Shown here: one piece after another, positions 15,897 through 26,890 of the stretch
Layout: every line of letters starts with the position of its first letter
Position numbering within the stretch: the first letter of the stretch is position 1
Assembly: GCA_947462335.1 (NCBI GenBank)
Contig: OX381706.1
Span: 17,026,784 to 17,090,783 of the forward strand
DNA from: Harmothoe impar
Taxonomy: Eukaryota > Annelida > Polychaeta > Phyllodocida > Polynoidae
DNA length: 64,000 bases
Direction of reading: 5' to 3'
Notes under the pieces: model-generated
Told to the model about the DNA's origin: nothing
The model's input: only the letters and a program-made list of their open reading frames with translations
The model's database searches: none
Program-made: the position numbers and the translations under genes

Positions 15897-18452
15897 TCAG
15901 CCACATTCATGCCTTGGGGGGCATTTGTGTGTAGTCTGAATCCAATTATACTCAATCAAATTCCGCAGGTACTTGGCCCTGTCAGATTTTGAGTGTGCAT
16001 GTATAAAGTCAACAACAGTGATGGTCATGTCTCTGTGTTTAGACTCTTGGCCCCTTTTGGAGCAGGTGTTCATGTGACGTGAGACTTCACTCACTTTGAA
16101 CTCCTTCCTCCGGATTTTACCATGGTGGTCACAAAACCGGGTTTTTATGGCATTTTCTGTCTTGCCGACATATTGCATGCCACAAATTTTACAGGTGATG
16201 CAGTAAATTAAATTGGTACTGGAGCAGCACACGTTGTACTTACTAGTATATTCACGGCCTGTGACTGTGCACTTTATTCTGCCACTTTTGTCCAGCTGGG
16301 GACAATAGTTGCATTTGGGCCATGAAAGACACCTGTTTTTGTTGGGCTTGGGAACTAAGGGTTCCTCTGGGCTCAACTTTGCTCTCACAAGAAGGTCCCT
16401 CAGACTTTTTTGGCGTCTGTGGGACATTTTGAAACCATGTTTATAGATGGCCCTGGTACTGCAAGATTTGCCTAGCATGTCCCAGTTCCCCTTGGTGATC
16501 TTGTGGACGCCATTGAAGCCAGGGTTAAAGGTTGACACCAGATATGTGGCATTGTCCTGTTCCTTGTCTTTAATGGCTTTGGTCACTAGTAGAGAGGTAC
16601 GGTCTCTCTGACATGCATTGTGGAATGCATGTGCTACTAGTGCTGCTGGGTATCCCCGACGTACAAAGTGACGTCCCCTTATGATGCAATGTTTGATGAA
16701 ATAGGCATCATCAGAGCATATGCGTCTAAGTCTTAGGAATTGCCCAAAAGGTATACCTTTTACACTATGTCTGGTATGGGCAGAGGTATAGTGTAGGTAA
16801 TTTGAACTGTCTGTGGGTTTTGTGTACAGGTCAGTGCTAATTTGCCCTTCATTGTCTAAAAGGACAGTGGCATCTAAAAAGTCCACCCTGCCGGCAGAGG
16901 TGACCACAGTGAACTTTATAGAGTCATGGATTCTGTTCAAGTAGAGAATGAATTCTTCTAGAGCAGTTTGGCCATGTTGCCAAACAAAGAAGATATTGTC
17001 TATAAATCTCACCCACATGAGTGGTTGAAGTTTATAGGTGTATATTTTGGATTTTTCTAGACTGGCCATGAAAAGGTTGGCGTAGCTTGGGGCTACCCGG
17101 GTTCCCATGGCAGTGCCACCCACTTGTATATAATGTTTCCCATTGAAGTCGAAATTGTTCTTGGTGAGTACAATCCACAACAAGGTGTAGATTGCTTCAT
17201 TAGACATTTCTCCTCTGAGAGGGGTTCTATTGTAGTACAGATGCCTGTATATAGATAGAGCCCCTTCAATGTTGGGAATGTTTGTATAAAGTGAGGTGAC
17301 GTCTAGAGTTCCAAGTATACAACCTTCTGGCAGTGTGCCTAAAGATTGTAATTTTAGAAGGAAGTCAGTGGTGTCCCTTACATAAGACTTAGTAATGGTT
17401 ACATAGGGTCTTATATAGTGATCAACCAGGAATGAGATTTTCTCTGTGGGGCTGCCATTGGCTGAGACTATGGGACGACCAGGGGGTGGTGTCTTACCTT
17501 TGTGTATTTTCGGGAGAAGATACAAATAGGACGTCCTGGGTCTAGTTGTCCTGAGTTTGGCGCAGAAAGCCTTGTCCATTTCTTTAAGCTCTAGGAGCCT
17601 ATCAAGATGGGTATTTATATAGTCATTATGGGCTTCAGTGAGGTCAGCTGGGACTTCCCGGTAGAATTTAGAGTCAGAGAGTTGTCGTTCTCCTTCTTTA
17701 ATATAATCGGCCCTATTTTGGATGACTATAGCTCCCCCTTTATCTGCAGGTTTAATGACTATCTTGCGATTTTTCATTAGAGATTTGAGGGATACCTTTT
17801 CAGCTTTTAAGATATTCTGCGTAGAAGGTGATTTAACAATTAGCTTGTTTAATTCAGTTTCATTTGCTAGAATAAATGCTTTTAAAGTAGCTGGCACCGC
17901 AGGGGGGGTCCAGACTTCATCTTTTTTGATAACTTTGGATCTATTGAGGGTACTCAAAAGTGAGTTATCTTCATTAGAGTTGGGGTCATCAGGTGCAGGT
18001 AAAGAATTTTCAGTCATCCAGGATGGTCTGAGATCTTTATTTTCTGGGTCAAAAAAGGCTTTGATTTTTAACCTGCGATGGAAACTGTCTAAATCTCTGC
18101 GGAGTTCACCCATGTTGGGCTCACCAGGAGTGGGGCAGAAGTTAAGACCTCTCTCTAACAAAGATTTCTCACAAGTGGTTAGAGGGTGATCAGACAGATT
18201 GACAACACTATTTGAGTACATTTCAGAAATGTCACAAATTTTATTCTTAAACACTTCAACAGGATTCATGTAATCAGTAGAATTGTTTGATGTAAAATTG
18301 TCTGGATTTACAAGCTGCAATAAATTGACCGTTTCACATACAGAAAGATCTAGAATTGGTTCAATTGAATTTTCAGAGTTCAACAGGAACAGGTTAACAG
18401 GAGTCTGTGGAACTGTGTCCTCAGGGGCTGTTATAGCCCGGAGTGTGTCCAA
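15897..18452 (-). CDS. PLE ORF2: reverse transcriptase with GIY-YIG endonuclease
   Basis: The frame of 851 residues has Penelope-type RT landmarks: KPADKGGAIVIQ, LYLLPKIHK, GRPIVS, LDVTSLYTNIP, GGTAMGTRVAPSYANLFM and the polymerase motif FIDNIF. A C-terminal GIY-YIG nuclease follows (LIYCITCKICGMQYVGKT, about residues 740-780) after a Cys-rich segment. The second catalytic aspartate of the usual IDD motif is N486 here, which probably abolishes polymerisation. The frame opens at a TTG nine bases after the ORF1 stop. The first ATG is at 18269, so expression may depend on ORF1 translation. Confidence 0.9.
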   Translation of the reverse strand: MDTLRAITAPEDTVPQTPVNLFLLNSENSIEPILDLSVCETVNLLQLVNPDNFTSNNSTDYMNPVEVFKNKICDISEMYSNSVVNLSDHPLTTCEKSLLERGLNFCPTPGEPNMGELRRDLDSFHRRLKIKAFFDPENKDLRPSWMTENSLPAPDDPNSNEDNSLLSTLNRSKVIKKDEVWTPPAVPATLKAFILANETELNKLIVKSPSTQNILKAEKVSLKSLMKNRKIVIKPADKGGAIVIQNRADYIKEGERQLSDSKFYREVPADLTEAHNDYINTHLDRLLELKEMDKAFCAKLRTTRPRTSYLYLLPKIHKGKTPPPGRPIVSANGSPTEKISFLVDHYIRPYVTITKSYVRDTTDFLLKLQSLGTLPEGCILGTLDVTSLYTNIPNIEGALSIYRHLYYNRTPLRGEMSNEAIYTLLWIVLTKNNFDFNGKHYIQVGGTAMGTRVAPSYANLFMASLEKSKIYTYKLQPLMWVRFIDNIFFVWQHGQTALEEFILYLNRIHDSIKFTVVTSAGRVDFLDATVLLDNEGQISTDLYTKPTDSSNYLHYTSAHTRHSVKGIPFGQFLRLRRICSDDAYFIKHCIIRGRHFVRRGYPAALVAHAFHNACQRDRTSLLVTKAIKDKEQDNATYLVSTFNPGFNGVHKITKGNWDMLGKSCSTRAIYKHGFKMSHRRQKSLRDLLVRAKLSPEEPLVPKPNKNRCLSWPKCNYCPQLDKSGRIKCTVTGREYTSKYNVCCSSTNLIYCITCKICGMQYVGKTENAIKTRFCDHHGKIRRKEFKVSEVSRHMNTCSKRGQESKHRDMTITVVDFIHAHSKSDRAKYLRNLIEYNWIQTTHKCPPRHECG

Positions 18453-18460
18453 GGGGGCAC

Positions 18461-20302
18461 TTATAGCAGGGCCTCTCGTATGGCCCTCCTCAGGTCGGAC
18501 ATGGTCACTGGCCTGTCTTCTTGGGCGTTTTGTTGGGCGTTGCGGCTTTGGGGGCGGCGACGGGTCTGGACCTGTTGCCAGTTCCCGTTCTGGCCTTGGG
18601 CTGGGGCGCCTTGGGCTGAGCGGGAGTTCTGAAAAATCTGGGGCTGTTGGCGGGCACGTGGTGAGGCTGAACAGGCCCGGCGCTCCTTGGCCGGTGGGGC
18701 CGAGGGGGACCTAGTGTTGGCACGTTTCTTATTACCATTTTTGCCTTTGCCTTTTCCCTTCTTGGTTGTGGCCTTACCCTGTCCACTGTTGGGGCCTTGG
18801 GGTCCCTGGTTGGGGCCTTGGGCTGTAGTGGGCCTATTGGTGGGTAGGGGGGGATATTCCGGGTCCAGCCAGTTATCAAGGGCTTCTTCATCCCAGGATG
18901 AGCTGCCTTGGTCATTGGTTGGTACCGGGGGTCTGCTCCGGGCTCTGGGCCAGGCATCAGTGGACCCAGTGAATCTGGGTGGGGGGGTGGGTCCTCTGGT
19001 GCAGCCACTGGCATCGGATGTGGATGCAGCACTATTTTCGCCATGAGGTGGGTTTGAACTAGGTGGGGCAGTGTCTGGGCCTCTGGTGAAGTTACCATTG
19101 GCCAGTTGGTAGAGGGTCGGCTGGCGGGCCCTCATGAATTCCTTCTGCCTCATAAGTTGTTCCCGGATTTTCTTTTGTTCTTTGTCAATAAATTCCTCTA
19201 GTTTGGCTCTGGCCCGGGGGCCATCAGGGGAGCCCTCGGTAGCGAGAAGTTTATCAACAGTTTCTAAAAGAGTGTTTCTGGTGGTGAGATCAGCTGTGGC
19301 CCGTCACTGTAGGTGGGCCGCCATACAGCTTTGGACCCTCCCAGCTGCCTCTTGGAGTATACCACCAATTTCCAGGTTGAGTTCCGCGGTTGCAGGTCCG
19401 GGTAGATAGTTGGGGAGAGGGGCCTCTTCAAGGGCCCAGGGGGTGTAGAGCCCCTCCTGGGTTATTTCCTCCAACCATGCAGCCCCCTCGGTGTTCCTGG
19501 CTAGGCCTAGGGCAGAGTTGCGGGCCTGTTTCCAGACCTTCTCGGCCCCTTCACTCATCACTAACCTCCGGGTGGGGGCGATTTGTGGGGGTGTGGGGTC
19601 GTCAACCTGTGGGGAGAAAGAAACAGATCTGGTGTTATTGTTTATAGTAATCTTAGGGCCTATTGGGGTGGCACTCTGTAGAATACTATTTAAACTGGGA
19701 TCTTTCCGCACTGTGGCAGGATCCGCTACAACTACACTGCCCGAGTGGAGCATTTTAAGTTGTTCTAGAAGGCATAAGCTTAGATCTTTGTCCTCTAACA
19801 AAGTGTTGAGAAACTGGGACACATCTGAGGTTGCCTCGGACGTGTCCATGTTTATCGAGTTACCAGAACTTGTTTTCTTTCGTTTTTGACGCATCTGCGA
19901 TGCGGTAACCAAGGTATCTGAGCGTTGCGCGTCAGTAACTATGGACTCTTCCTGTTGCTTAGTGTTTTCTGCGTCGCGAAAAACCGCGTCAAGTAACTGC
20001 GTCAAAGTTGCCGAGTCATTGAGCACGGAGGGCGCAATTTGAGAATGCAAGACTTCCACGCTACCGCTGGGGGTAACAAAGACATCTTGAGACTCAGGTA
20101 AGAGAACACTTCGCGTAGAAAGAGATTTGAATAGAGGATTACTTACATGTCGTTGATTTCCCGGTGGTTGGGAGTCAGAATCCATCGCTCCAGGCGCACT
20201 CGTCGTCGTTGTTTCGGTCGTTGTTGACGTTGACGTTGACGCTGATGCGGATTTCTCGTCGTTTGAACCCCCGGGGGTTTGATCCGACGATGCCGATGAC
20301 AT
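18461..20302 (-). pseudogene. PLE ORF1 (putative nucleic-acid-binding protein) with one internal stop
   Basis: From ATG 20302 the frame is open for 332 codons to a TGA at 19306-19304. It then continues in the same phase to TAA at 18461, for about 613 residues in all. It begins with a Ser/Thr-rich stretch. A charged probable coiled coil lies just after the stop (about residues 345-375). The C-terminal third is rich in Pro, Gln and basic residues (KGKGKNGNKKRANTR). No zinc knuckle or known domain is visible. I infer a gag-like or chaperone role. The single stop marks recent decay. Confidence 0.7.
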
Positions 20303-20340
20303 TTCGGTGGGTTTACACAGGGGTAAATGCTGATAATAAC

Positions 20341-21023
20341 AGTAATTTAGTACGGGGTATGACTGGGTTAGCAGTTACCGCTGGAATGGCCTTCAAAAAG
20401 TTTGAAGTGCCCTTTTATAGTGTCAGACATGTGACCTGAATTGACCAATCAGGAGCAAGATAACTTGCTGCTGGTTTGTTGACAGTGGAATGGTTGCCAT
20501 AGATAGGATGACTTCCTGGGCACTGTGACCTCATGACCTCTGTGGGTTTAAATAGAGGGATGGGCGGTTTCACCTGTGGGGATCTTCAGACTGCATTGAA
20601 ATAAATTAATTTTAAATAGATATCTTAGAGATAAAAATCTAAAATTAATTCAGGGCGGTACCCTGCTCTCTGGGAGCGGGGAAACGAATTTTTTACATTT
20701 AGAAAAAAGTTTTTTCTGGTTGTAAAAAATTCCAAAAGGGGTGTTTACATTTATTAAAAACTCTTGGAGTCAGTAAAAATGTAAATTCCCTTTCATTGTC
20801 AACTCAAGGGCCAACAGTAATGATTTTAAAAATTAATATCATAGAGATGATAATTTTTCAAAACTCGGGCGGTCAAAAAAATGCCTTAGCATTTTTTGTC
20901 ATGTCTGTTTTTTCCAATTTCTCAGTGGAAATTGGCACTATTTTTCTATGATGGAGGGGGATGTCAGTTACACCCCTTACGGGAATTCGGTAAGTTCTAC
21001 GTGGCAACCAACCAACTACCCCT
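20341..21023 (-). repeat. right (upstream) PLE terminal repeat, intact
   Basis: This is the uninterrupted 683-bp copy, which shows the pre-insertion sequence at the Polinton target (single GGGATC at about 20578-20583). It contains CCAAT-type boxes, a TTTAAATAG element and AT-rich inverted segments. The 11-bp target duplication follows at 21024. Confidence 0.92.
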
Positions 21024-23684
21024 ATATACTTATACTATATACTTATATAATAATTACATTAATTGCAAATCGAATCGTACACTCAGGTAGTCTAGGGAGG
21101 TGTCAGTGTGCAGTTGTGATACCGGGTACCGCATTTGCAAGCGCAGGCTGACACGTAAACATCGGTTTTGCATTAGCTGGAGGCGCTTATGTTGCGATTG
21201 TACAATGCCGTTATACAGGTAGCCGCAATACTCTAGGACAGGTAGGATTGTTTGTTTATATACTAATATTGCAGTGGGTGTGGACATTCTTCTTCTCATT
21301 TGTCCAAGCATTTTACAACGGTTAGCAGCAGAACTTACATTTTTACTTAGGGTATATTCCATTGACAGATTATTGTCTATGATGATTCCAAGGTATTCAT
21401 ATTTATTGCAGACACATAGCTTAGTTTTACCCATCATTATAGCGGGTTGATAACCATCATATCGTTTTATATTAAATACCTCAATTTTGGTTTTTTCTGT
21501 ATTTATGCAGAGACCACTATTGCTGAACCAGTTGAATGCGTTAGTGGCGTCAATCTGCAGTTTTCTTTCTGCAGCCTCGGCATTTTGAGCACTTATGCAG
21601 GCTGGGTAATTCATACCGTGCAGGGAGAAAAGAGAATGAGGGGGTTTCTCCCCTTGATTTTGGGTGAATATAAATGTAATTCAGAAAATCCAATTTGCTT
21701 ATATCTAAACATTATTTGCTGAAAGTAATTAGCCTATGTACAGGTAGCCAATGTAGTTATCTGGGTATATGTGAATGGGCTTGTATGATAGTTTTGTATT
21801 TCGTGAAATATAATGATTTGAATGACAGAATATAACCGAAATAAGGTATATTTATATGTGGAATCCCCCCCCCCCCCCCCCCTCACCCCTCTCTCACCAC
21901 ACCACCTGGATATGATACAGCAGTGGGAGATTTCCCCTTGGTTGTGCGGGCCGGCGGCGGCCCTTATCTCTCCCGGCGGCCCTTATCTCTAGAGATAAGG
22001 GCTGCCGCCGGTCAGTACCTCCAAGGGGAAATCTCCCCTCACTGGTGACATCCCCCCTGTTGGCCTTTTCACCTGTGGTGGGAAAAGTCCCGGATTGTCC
22101 AGGCCTGTTATGTAGAAAACTACATCGTCAGCATACATGATAATTTCGCAGTATTCTAAGACATCAGGTAGTGTATTAACAAAGCATATAAACAGCAAGG
22201 GGCCCAAAATGGACCCCTGTGGCACTCCAAATTTAATGGGTAATAAGGGTGATGATGAGCCGTTACAGATGACTCGGTGGGTTCTGTTGCCTAAGTATGC
22301 GAAAAGCCAGTCAGTGAGAATATGTTTAATTAATTCAAAATGGTGGATGCTATCAAAAGCCTTCCGTACGTCCAGGAAACATGCCATCAGGGTCTCATCC
22401 TGGTCCTTAGCCTGATAAACCCTATTTATAAATTTAAACACTGCATAATTTGTTCCCCTGGACGCATGGAAGCCATACTGCGAACCATGTAATTTGTTAT
22501 TATTTTCTAGGCCAGAATAGATTTTTTCATATACAATGCGCTCCATAATCTTACTGGTGACCGGAAGTAGAGATATAGGGCACCAGTTCCCTATATCTCT
22601 TAGGTCTCCAGACTTGGGCAGTGGTACCACTTTTGCTGATGCCCACTCAGTAGGAAAGGAGACAGTTTGGAGACTGAGCTTGATGATAGAAAGTAGCTGC
22701 GGTGCCAATATCAGAAGGGCATCTTTCATTACTGTATATTGTCTATGCCACTTGACTTGTGGACTTCAATAGACTTCACCAATTTTAGTACATTTTCATA
22801 AGAGACAACAGTATTATCTCCGTCATTCATTTCATGACGCTCGGCCGTGGGAGCGCTACATTCACTAACTACTGGAATATCACCCAGGCTATCGAATAGC
22901 TTTTTGCCAATGCCAGAGAAAAAGGTGTTTATATAGGTCGGCACGTCATTGCCCTTAATCTCACAACCAGTGTCACGGTCGTTCAATACAATGTCTGGCC
23001 TATTGGCACCAGCCTTGCCTAAGAGCAAGTTCAGTTCACGCCAGAATTTTGTGGGATGAGAAGCCAAATCTTTTAGTTTCTTATTTAAGTAGTTTTCCTC
23101 GGATATGCGTGTCTTAAGGTTAATGTCCCTTCTGACTTGTTGTGCACACTCAAGCAGATCTGGATCATGAGAACCGTCTTTGATATACTCTAAAATATAT
23201 TGGTCTCTCTCATGGATTAGTTCAAATATGTCCCTGGTTAACCACGGTTTATTGCGGTCCTTAAAGGACATGTCCTTGATAGGGCAGTAGGTATCTAGAT
23301 ACTAAAGTATGTGTGATAGTAGCATGGTCCACTTATCATCTACATTGTGGCTTGCATTGAACAATGACCAGTCAATATGTATGAGGTAGTCCATGAAGTC
23401 CGCTTGGTTATAGTTTCTATAGGATCAACCTCTCATTGTCACCTGGGTATAAACTTCTTCAGGTTTCTTTTTAATTGCATAGGTGGGAACATGATCACTG
23501 ACGTCATGCAGTGAGCGTGCAATTAGGCAACGGCAAGGGCGGGGGGGGTGGGGGGTTGGAACCCTGGTGTTAAGCTCGTGCATACTTTGGGGTAGTTCAG
23601 GAGCCAAATGTATATGGAGTGGTGAGATTCCAATGCCATTGGTAGTATCATTAGTTAGTTGTCACATGTGGTAGTGTTAGAGTA
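21024..23684 (-). mobile_element. LINE (non-LTR retrotransposon), main part, degenerate
   Basis: Minus-strand frames give, in order, an endonuclease end (HDVSDHVPTYAI, about 23500), a linker (23271-22729), reverse transcriptase (22729 down to about 22090, with LPKSGDLRDIGNWCPISLL, FGVPQGSILGPLLF and MYADDVVFY), then the thumb (21614-21054). Stops, frameshifts and a roughly 470-bp insertion (about 21610-22095) interrupt it. The 3' end continues at 5444-5105. The order of domains fits a CR1/Jockey-like LINE, but I cannot fix the clade. It is 5'-incomplete. Confidence 0.87.
21610..22095. mobile_element. ~470-bp insertion within the LINE reverse transcriptase
   Basis: The RT frame breaks just after YADDVVFYITGLDN and resumes at PACISAQNAEAAE. 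The inserted DNA holds a long C tract (about 21867-21881) and a large GC-rich palindrome: GGGAGATTTCCCCTTGG (21925 on) pairs with CCAAGGGGAAATCTCCCC (22020 on), around CGGCGGCCCTTATCTCTAGA. Exact ends and a target duplication were not resolved. Confidence 0.65.
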
Positions 23685-23940
23685 TTAGGCCAATAAAAAA
23701 GGTTTGTTTCAGGTAACATGACATGAACATGTAGGGTCCGTAGGTTCTTTTTGATGTTTTTTTTAAAACCTTTTTTTGAACATGAAAGTAGTACCGGGCC
23801 TCTCAGAAGACCCAAAAATTGACCCAAAAAGGCAAAAAAATAAGGAAATTTCTTCAAAATTGCCTAAAACAATGTAGGGTCGGCCCTCTTTTGATTGGGT
23901 CGGTCCGATGACCTGAAACAAACCTTTTTTTTTGGCCTAA
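23685..23940. mobile_element. 256-bp MITE with ~30-bp terminal inverted repeats
   Basis: The left end TTAGGCCAATAAAAAAGG, continuing TTTGTTTCAGGT, matches the reverse complement of the right end (ACCTGAAACAAACC...GGCCTAA). The interior repeats GGGTCGG and CCGACC words and has no gene. It lies at the upstream edge of the LINE fragment and may truncate it. Confidence 0.75.
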
Positions 23941-24843
23941 TGGCATTTTCTCAGACATGCTGGGTTGGAGAGATAGCAGCTCAATGTTGTAGGTCCCCTG
24001 TTCCCCGAGAGATGGAGTCTTTGCAGTTGGACCCCCCCCCCCCCCAGGCAACGGCCTTGCACCTGGTGATGTTGTCAGTGCCACCAACTTGCAAACTGAA
24101 ACCAGCTTCGATAAGGGCGCAGTTGCCTTGGCCATAATCTAGACACACTTCCTATGCATTTCCCGGCAACGAAGTTTTCGCGGGTGACCGTGATTAAACA
24201 AAAACAGGGAAAGCAGGAGCCTACCCAAGGATGCATTTCGTTTGCTCACTCTCCATCCTACTCTCTGCGTTCAACCGTAGGAATCAACAAACCTAACATC
24301 TGCTAGGAGAATGGTGTTTCAGGCCACTAAGACCCTATTTGTGGTATGCTAAGGCATTCCCGCCATGCAGTAAAGTAGGTCAGACGAACGCTGTCTCCAC
24401 GATTTTCCCGAGCCAATATGACCGGCAGTGGAGCTGCTGGTGGCAGTGAAATAGGAGTTGGGTGGGGGGGAGGGGGAGGGGCGGGTGTGTAGATTGCGCT
24501 TCGTCTGTATGACGGGAAAGAAATGGGAGGCGTAGTAGGGGTTCGAGAGTGCCTAGTAGATCAAAAATATCTCCGTAATTTTTACACTCCCCTAACTAGG
24601 CCTAGTAGTAGTAGTCCTAAACTTAATTGGCCTATCTAGCCTTATAAATCGACATGCTGATAATACCCTGATATAACTCTACCGATATGGACAAGGGACA
24701 AGAACTAGAGGAAGTGGGGGGTCATGACAGGAATCGGGGGTCGAAACTAATGTCCATATGTCTATGCAGGGTCTACCAAGTGTCAACTGCTCTATTTGTG
24801 TTGTATCAATTATAAGATAGGCCTAGGAACTAGATATAGTTAA
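23941..24843. other. unassigned intergenic DNA with homopolymer tracts
   Basis: It contains a C tract near 24031-24045 and G-rich runs near 24461-24481. The minus-strand frame 23854-24135 (MAKATAPLSKLVSVCKL...) has no domain that I recognise. No RNA gene is seen. Confidence 0.35.
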
Positions 24844-24970
24844 CCAATAATGAACGGATATGGGGTCGCAAGTGCCGTGTATAATTCAGATATCAGCACG
24901 AGTCCATAGGACGAGTGATGATATCTGATGATACACGCACGAGGGACCCCATATCCATTCAATATTAGGT
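24844..24970. repeat. foldback element (~127 bp)
   Basis: The arms ACCAATAATGAACGGATATG and GGGTC are complementary to GACCCCATATCCATTCAATATTAGGT at the other end, with a second inverted pair (CAGATATCA / TGATATCTG) inside. It is MITE-like and has no coding capacity. Confidence 0.7.
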
Positions 24971-25302
24971 TTATTAAACGATTATTCAATTCAAATAATG
25001 TCTTTATTTACCTTGTATACATCCTAATTTCGCCATTTTTTAGGATATTTACATTGACTTTAGCAAGCAAGGTGGGCGCCATGTTGATTTTGACATCCCA
25101 CTATGCCTGGTCTCTGATTGGTTGAGCTGTGCGGGGAGCATTCATTATTTAAAAGCGACTAAACCACTTTTCTGCCCAACCTCTCCGCAGTGTTAAAGAA
25201 TACGAAGTTACTCCGCCACGCGACCTACTGGTATGGAAACTAGCCGCTCCCCAGTAGACTTGAATATATGCAGCGTTTCCCTCCCTCTGTACTTTAGCAG
25301 CT

Positions 25303-25380
25303 GAGGCATGGCAGCTAGCCCGTACGACTCACACACTACAGGTCCCGGGTTCGACCCTGGGGCGAGAACACCCCTTTTTT
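25303..25380 (+). repeat. tRNA-derived SINE or tRNA pseudogene
   Basis: A Pol III B box, GGTTCGACC, lies at 25348-25356 inside CCGGGTTCGACCCTGG. An A-box-like TGGCAGCTAGCC is about 40 bases upstream, and a T6 Pol III terminator follows at about 25375. No convincing anticodon arm or acceptor stem is visible. Confidence 0.5.
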
Positions 25381-26510
25381 AAAGTGCATATATATATGTA
25401 AAAAATTGGCCCTAGAATTACTTTAACGAATAGATAAGTAAAGTCCAACTTCCACCTTCATAGTAATGAAAAAATTGTAAAAGAATATTGAATTTCAAAG
25501 AAATTATACCAAAACTGGTCTTTTCTTCTGTAGCTCGGTAAATAATGGCCCTACAGGGCTAAAACTCTGCTTATAGACTCCTTGTTTCGTCCCCTACTGT
25601 TACCAGCACCTCAACCGCATTGTACGTGGAGCCTCTGCTCTTGGGGTACCATGTTCGAATCGTCATGAAACTGTGGATTTTATGGGTGACGACATTTTGG
25701 AATTGCTCAGAATTACCGGAAGAGTGCCGATATTTACCGGAAGAGTGCCGATATCACTAGATATCCCCCAAAAACCATGATGAGTGGCCCAATTGTGTAA
25801 TAATACTAGTTGTGGGCTATCGTGTCATCAATAGGCCTAGGGGAGCAGGGGTAGGGCAAGGCCTATGTGGGGAATGATGACATGACCATGTTGCTCCTAT
25901 ACTATAAAACCGTAGGCCCTACAAAAAGGTAAAATGAAGACACATGGGGGTAGGGGTCTTGGAAAATGCCTGAAAAGCCAGACCTGAACGGTTCAATAAT
26001 TGATTATGAAAAACCTTAAGTCTAAATAAGATAATGTGTTTGCCTATTAATTAATTAATCATTTATCATGATATTACGATGTCAGGTTTTCAAAGCCACA
26101 TTTTTCTTGGTAGACTAGATTGTGGTCAGCTGTTTAACTGCCCACGACTAGTAATGGTATAATAATCCTGTTGTCGCTGTGAACAATAAGACAGATCAAT
26201 AGAGCTAATTAAAATGTACGTATAATATTAATAATGCTTTTTGTAATTGATGCTGTTGTCGTTATGGCCAATGAGATAGAGCCAATTAAAATGTATTTGT
26301 CAATTTAGTAAGCATTTAAGGCAATAGGTTGCCAAAGCTGGAAGCTTTCTACCTGGAAAACATGTTTTTTAACTAGAACATTTCTTTTTTCAAATCAACA
26401 TCATTTTTTCTTTAATATGTCATTAGTTCAAATATGATACGTTTGGTGGGGGGACGGGTGGAAGAACAATCCAACTGACTAGAGGATTTAGGAATGTAGG
26501 GAGTTTTGAT

Positions 26511-26705
26511 AAGGAGAAGGGAATGCACCTCGTGCAAATAAACTATAGGAGTATAAGAAATAAAATCGGGGATTGTGAAATAATAATGTGATGATTGTAA
26601 CCTAGATATAATGACTGTTTCGGAATCATGGTTAAAGGAAAAGAATTTAACAACCGAGTTTGATTTCAAAGGATTTGACACATTTAAATGGGATAGAACA
26701 TGGAT
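26511..26705 (+). mobile_element. relic of a LINE apurinic endonuclease domain
   Basis: Plus-strand translation shows HLVQINYRSIRNKI and, after a frame break, DIMTVSESWLKEKN and FKGFDTFKWDR. These are hallmarks of the N-terminal endonuclease of non-LTR elements. It is short and frameshifted, and unrelated in position to the nested LINE. Confidence 0.65.
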
Positions 26706-26714
26706 TAGCAGTCG

Positions 26715-26890
26715 CTGGCAGTAAGTGTCCAACAGGGTGAACGCCCTAAGGAGTAAAGGTCCAGGGAACAGATGTTGAAAGGGGATATAAGTCCTAAGGA
26801 GTAGATGTCCCAGGGGTCATATTCCCATGTAGTAGATGTCCAGGGTTAGATGCCCAAGGGTAAATGTCTGGAGGTACCTGTCCTAGCACC
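26715..26890. repeat. degenerate minisatellite
   Basis: The phrases CTAAGGAGTA, AGATGTCC and CAGGG recur five or six times with variation at roughly 25-30-bp spacing. No gene is present. Confidence 0.6.

Larger units (their letters stand above)
5445..21023 (-). mobile_element. Penelope-like retroelement (PLE) with long terminal repeats
   Basis: The element runs on the minus strand, with the right repeat (20341-21023) upstream and the left repeat split at 5445-5690 and 15424-15862. The target duplication ATATACTTATA flanks it at 5434-5444 and 21024-21034. ORF1 (20302-18461, one internal stop) and ORF2 (18452-15897, reverse transcriptase plus GIY-YIG nuclease) lie between. The direct repeats are nearly identical, so the insertion is young. 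Its left repeat is interrupted by the Polinton at 5691-15417. Confidence 0.9.

Noticed and set aside
17722..19889. Plus-strand frames opposite the Penelope ORFs
   Set aside because: They are antisense shadows of ORF1 and ORF2 without domains.
20341..21023. Hammerhead ribozyme in the Penelope terminal repeat
   Set aside because: Such ribozymes are known in these repeats, but I found no CTGATGA core with a paired GAAA on either strand here.
25596..25680. Second tRNA-like sequence with TGTTCGAATCG
   Set aside because: Only a B-box-like word is present; there is no A box at proper spacing and no foldable cloverleaf.
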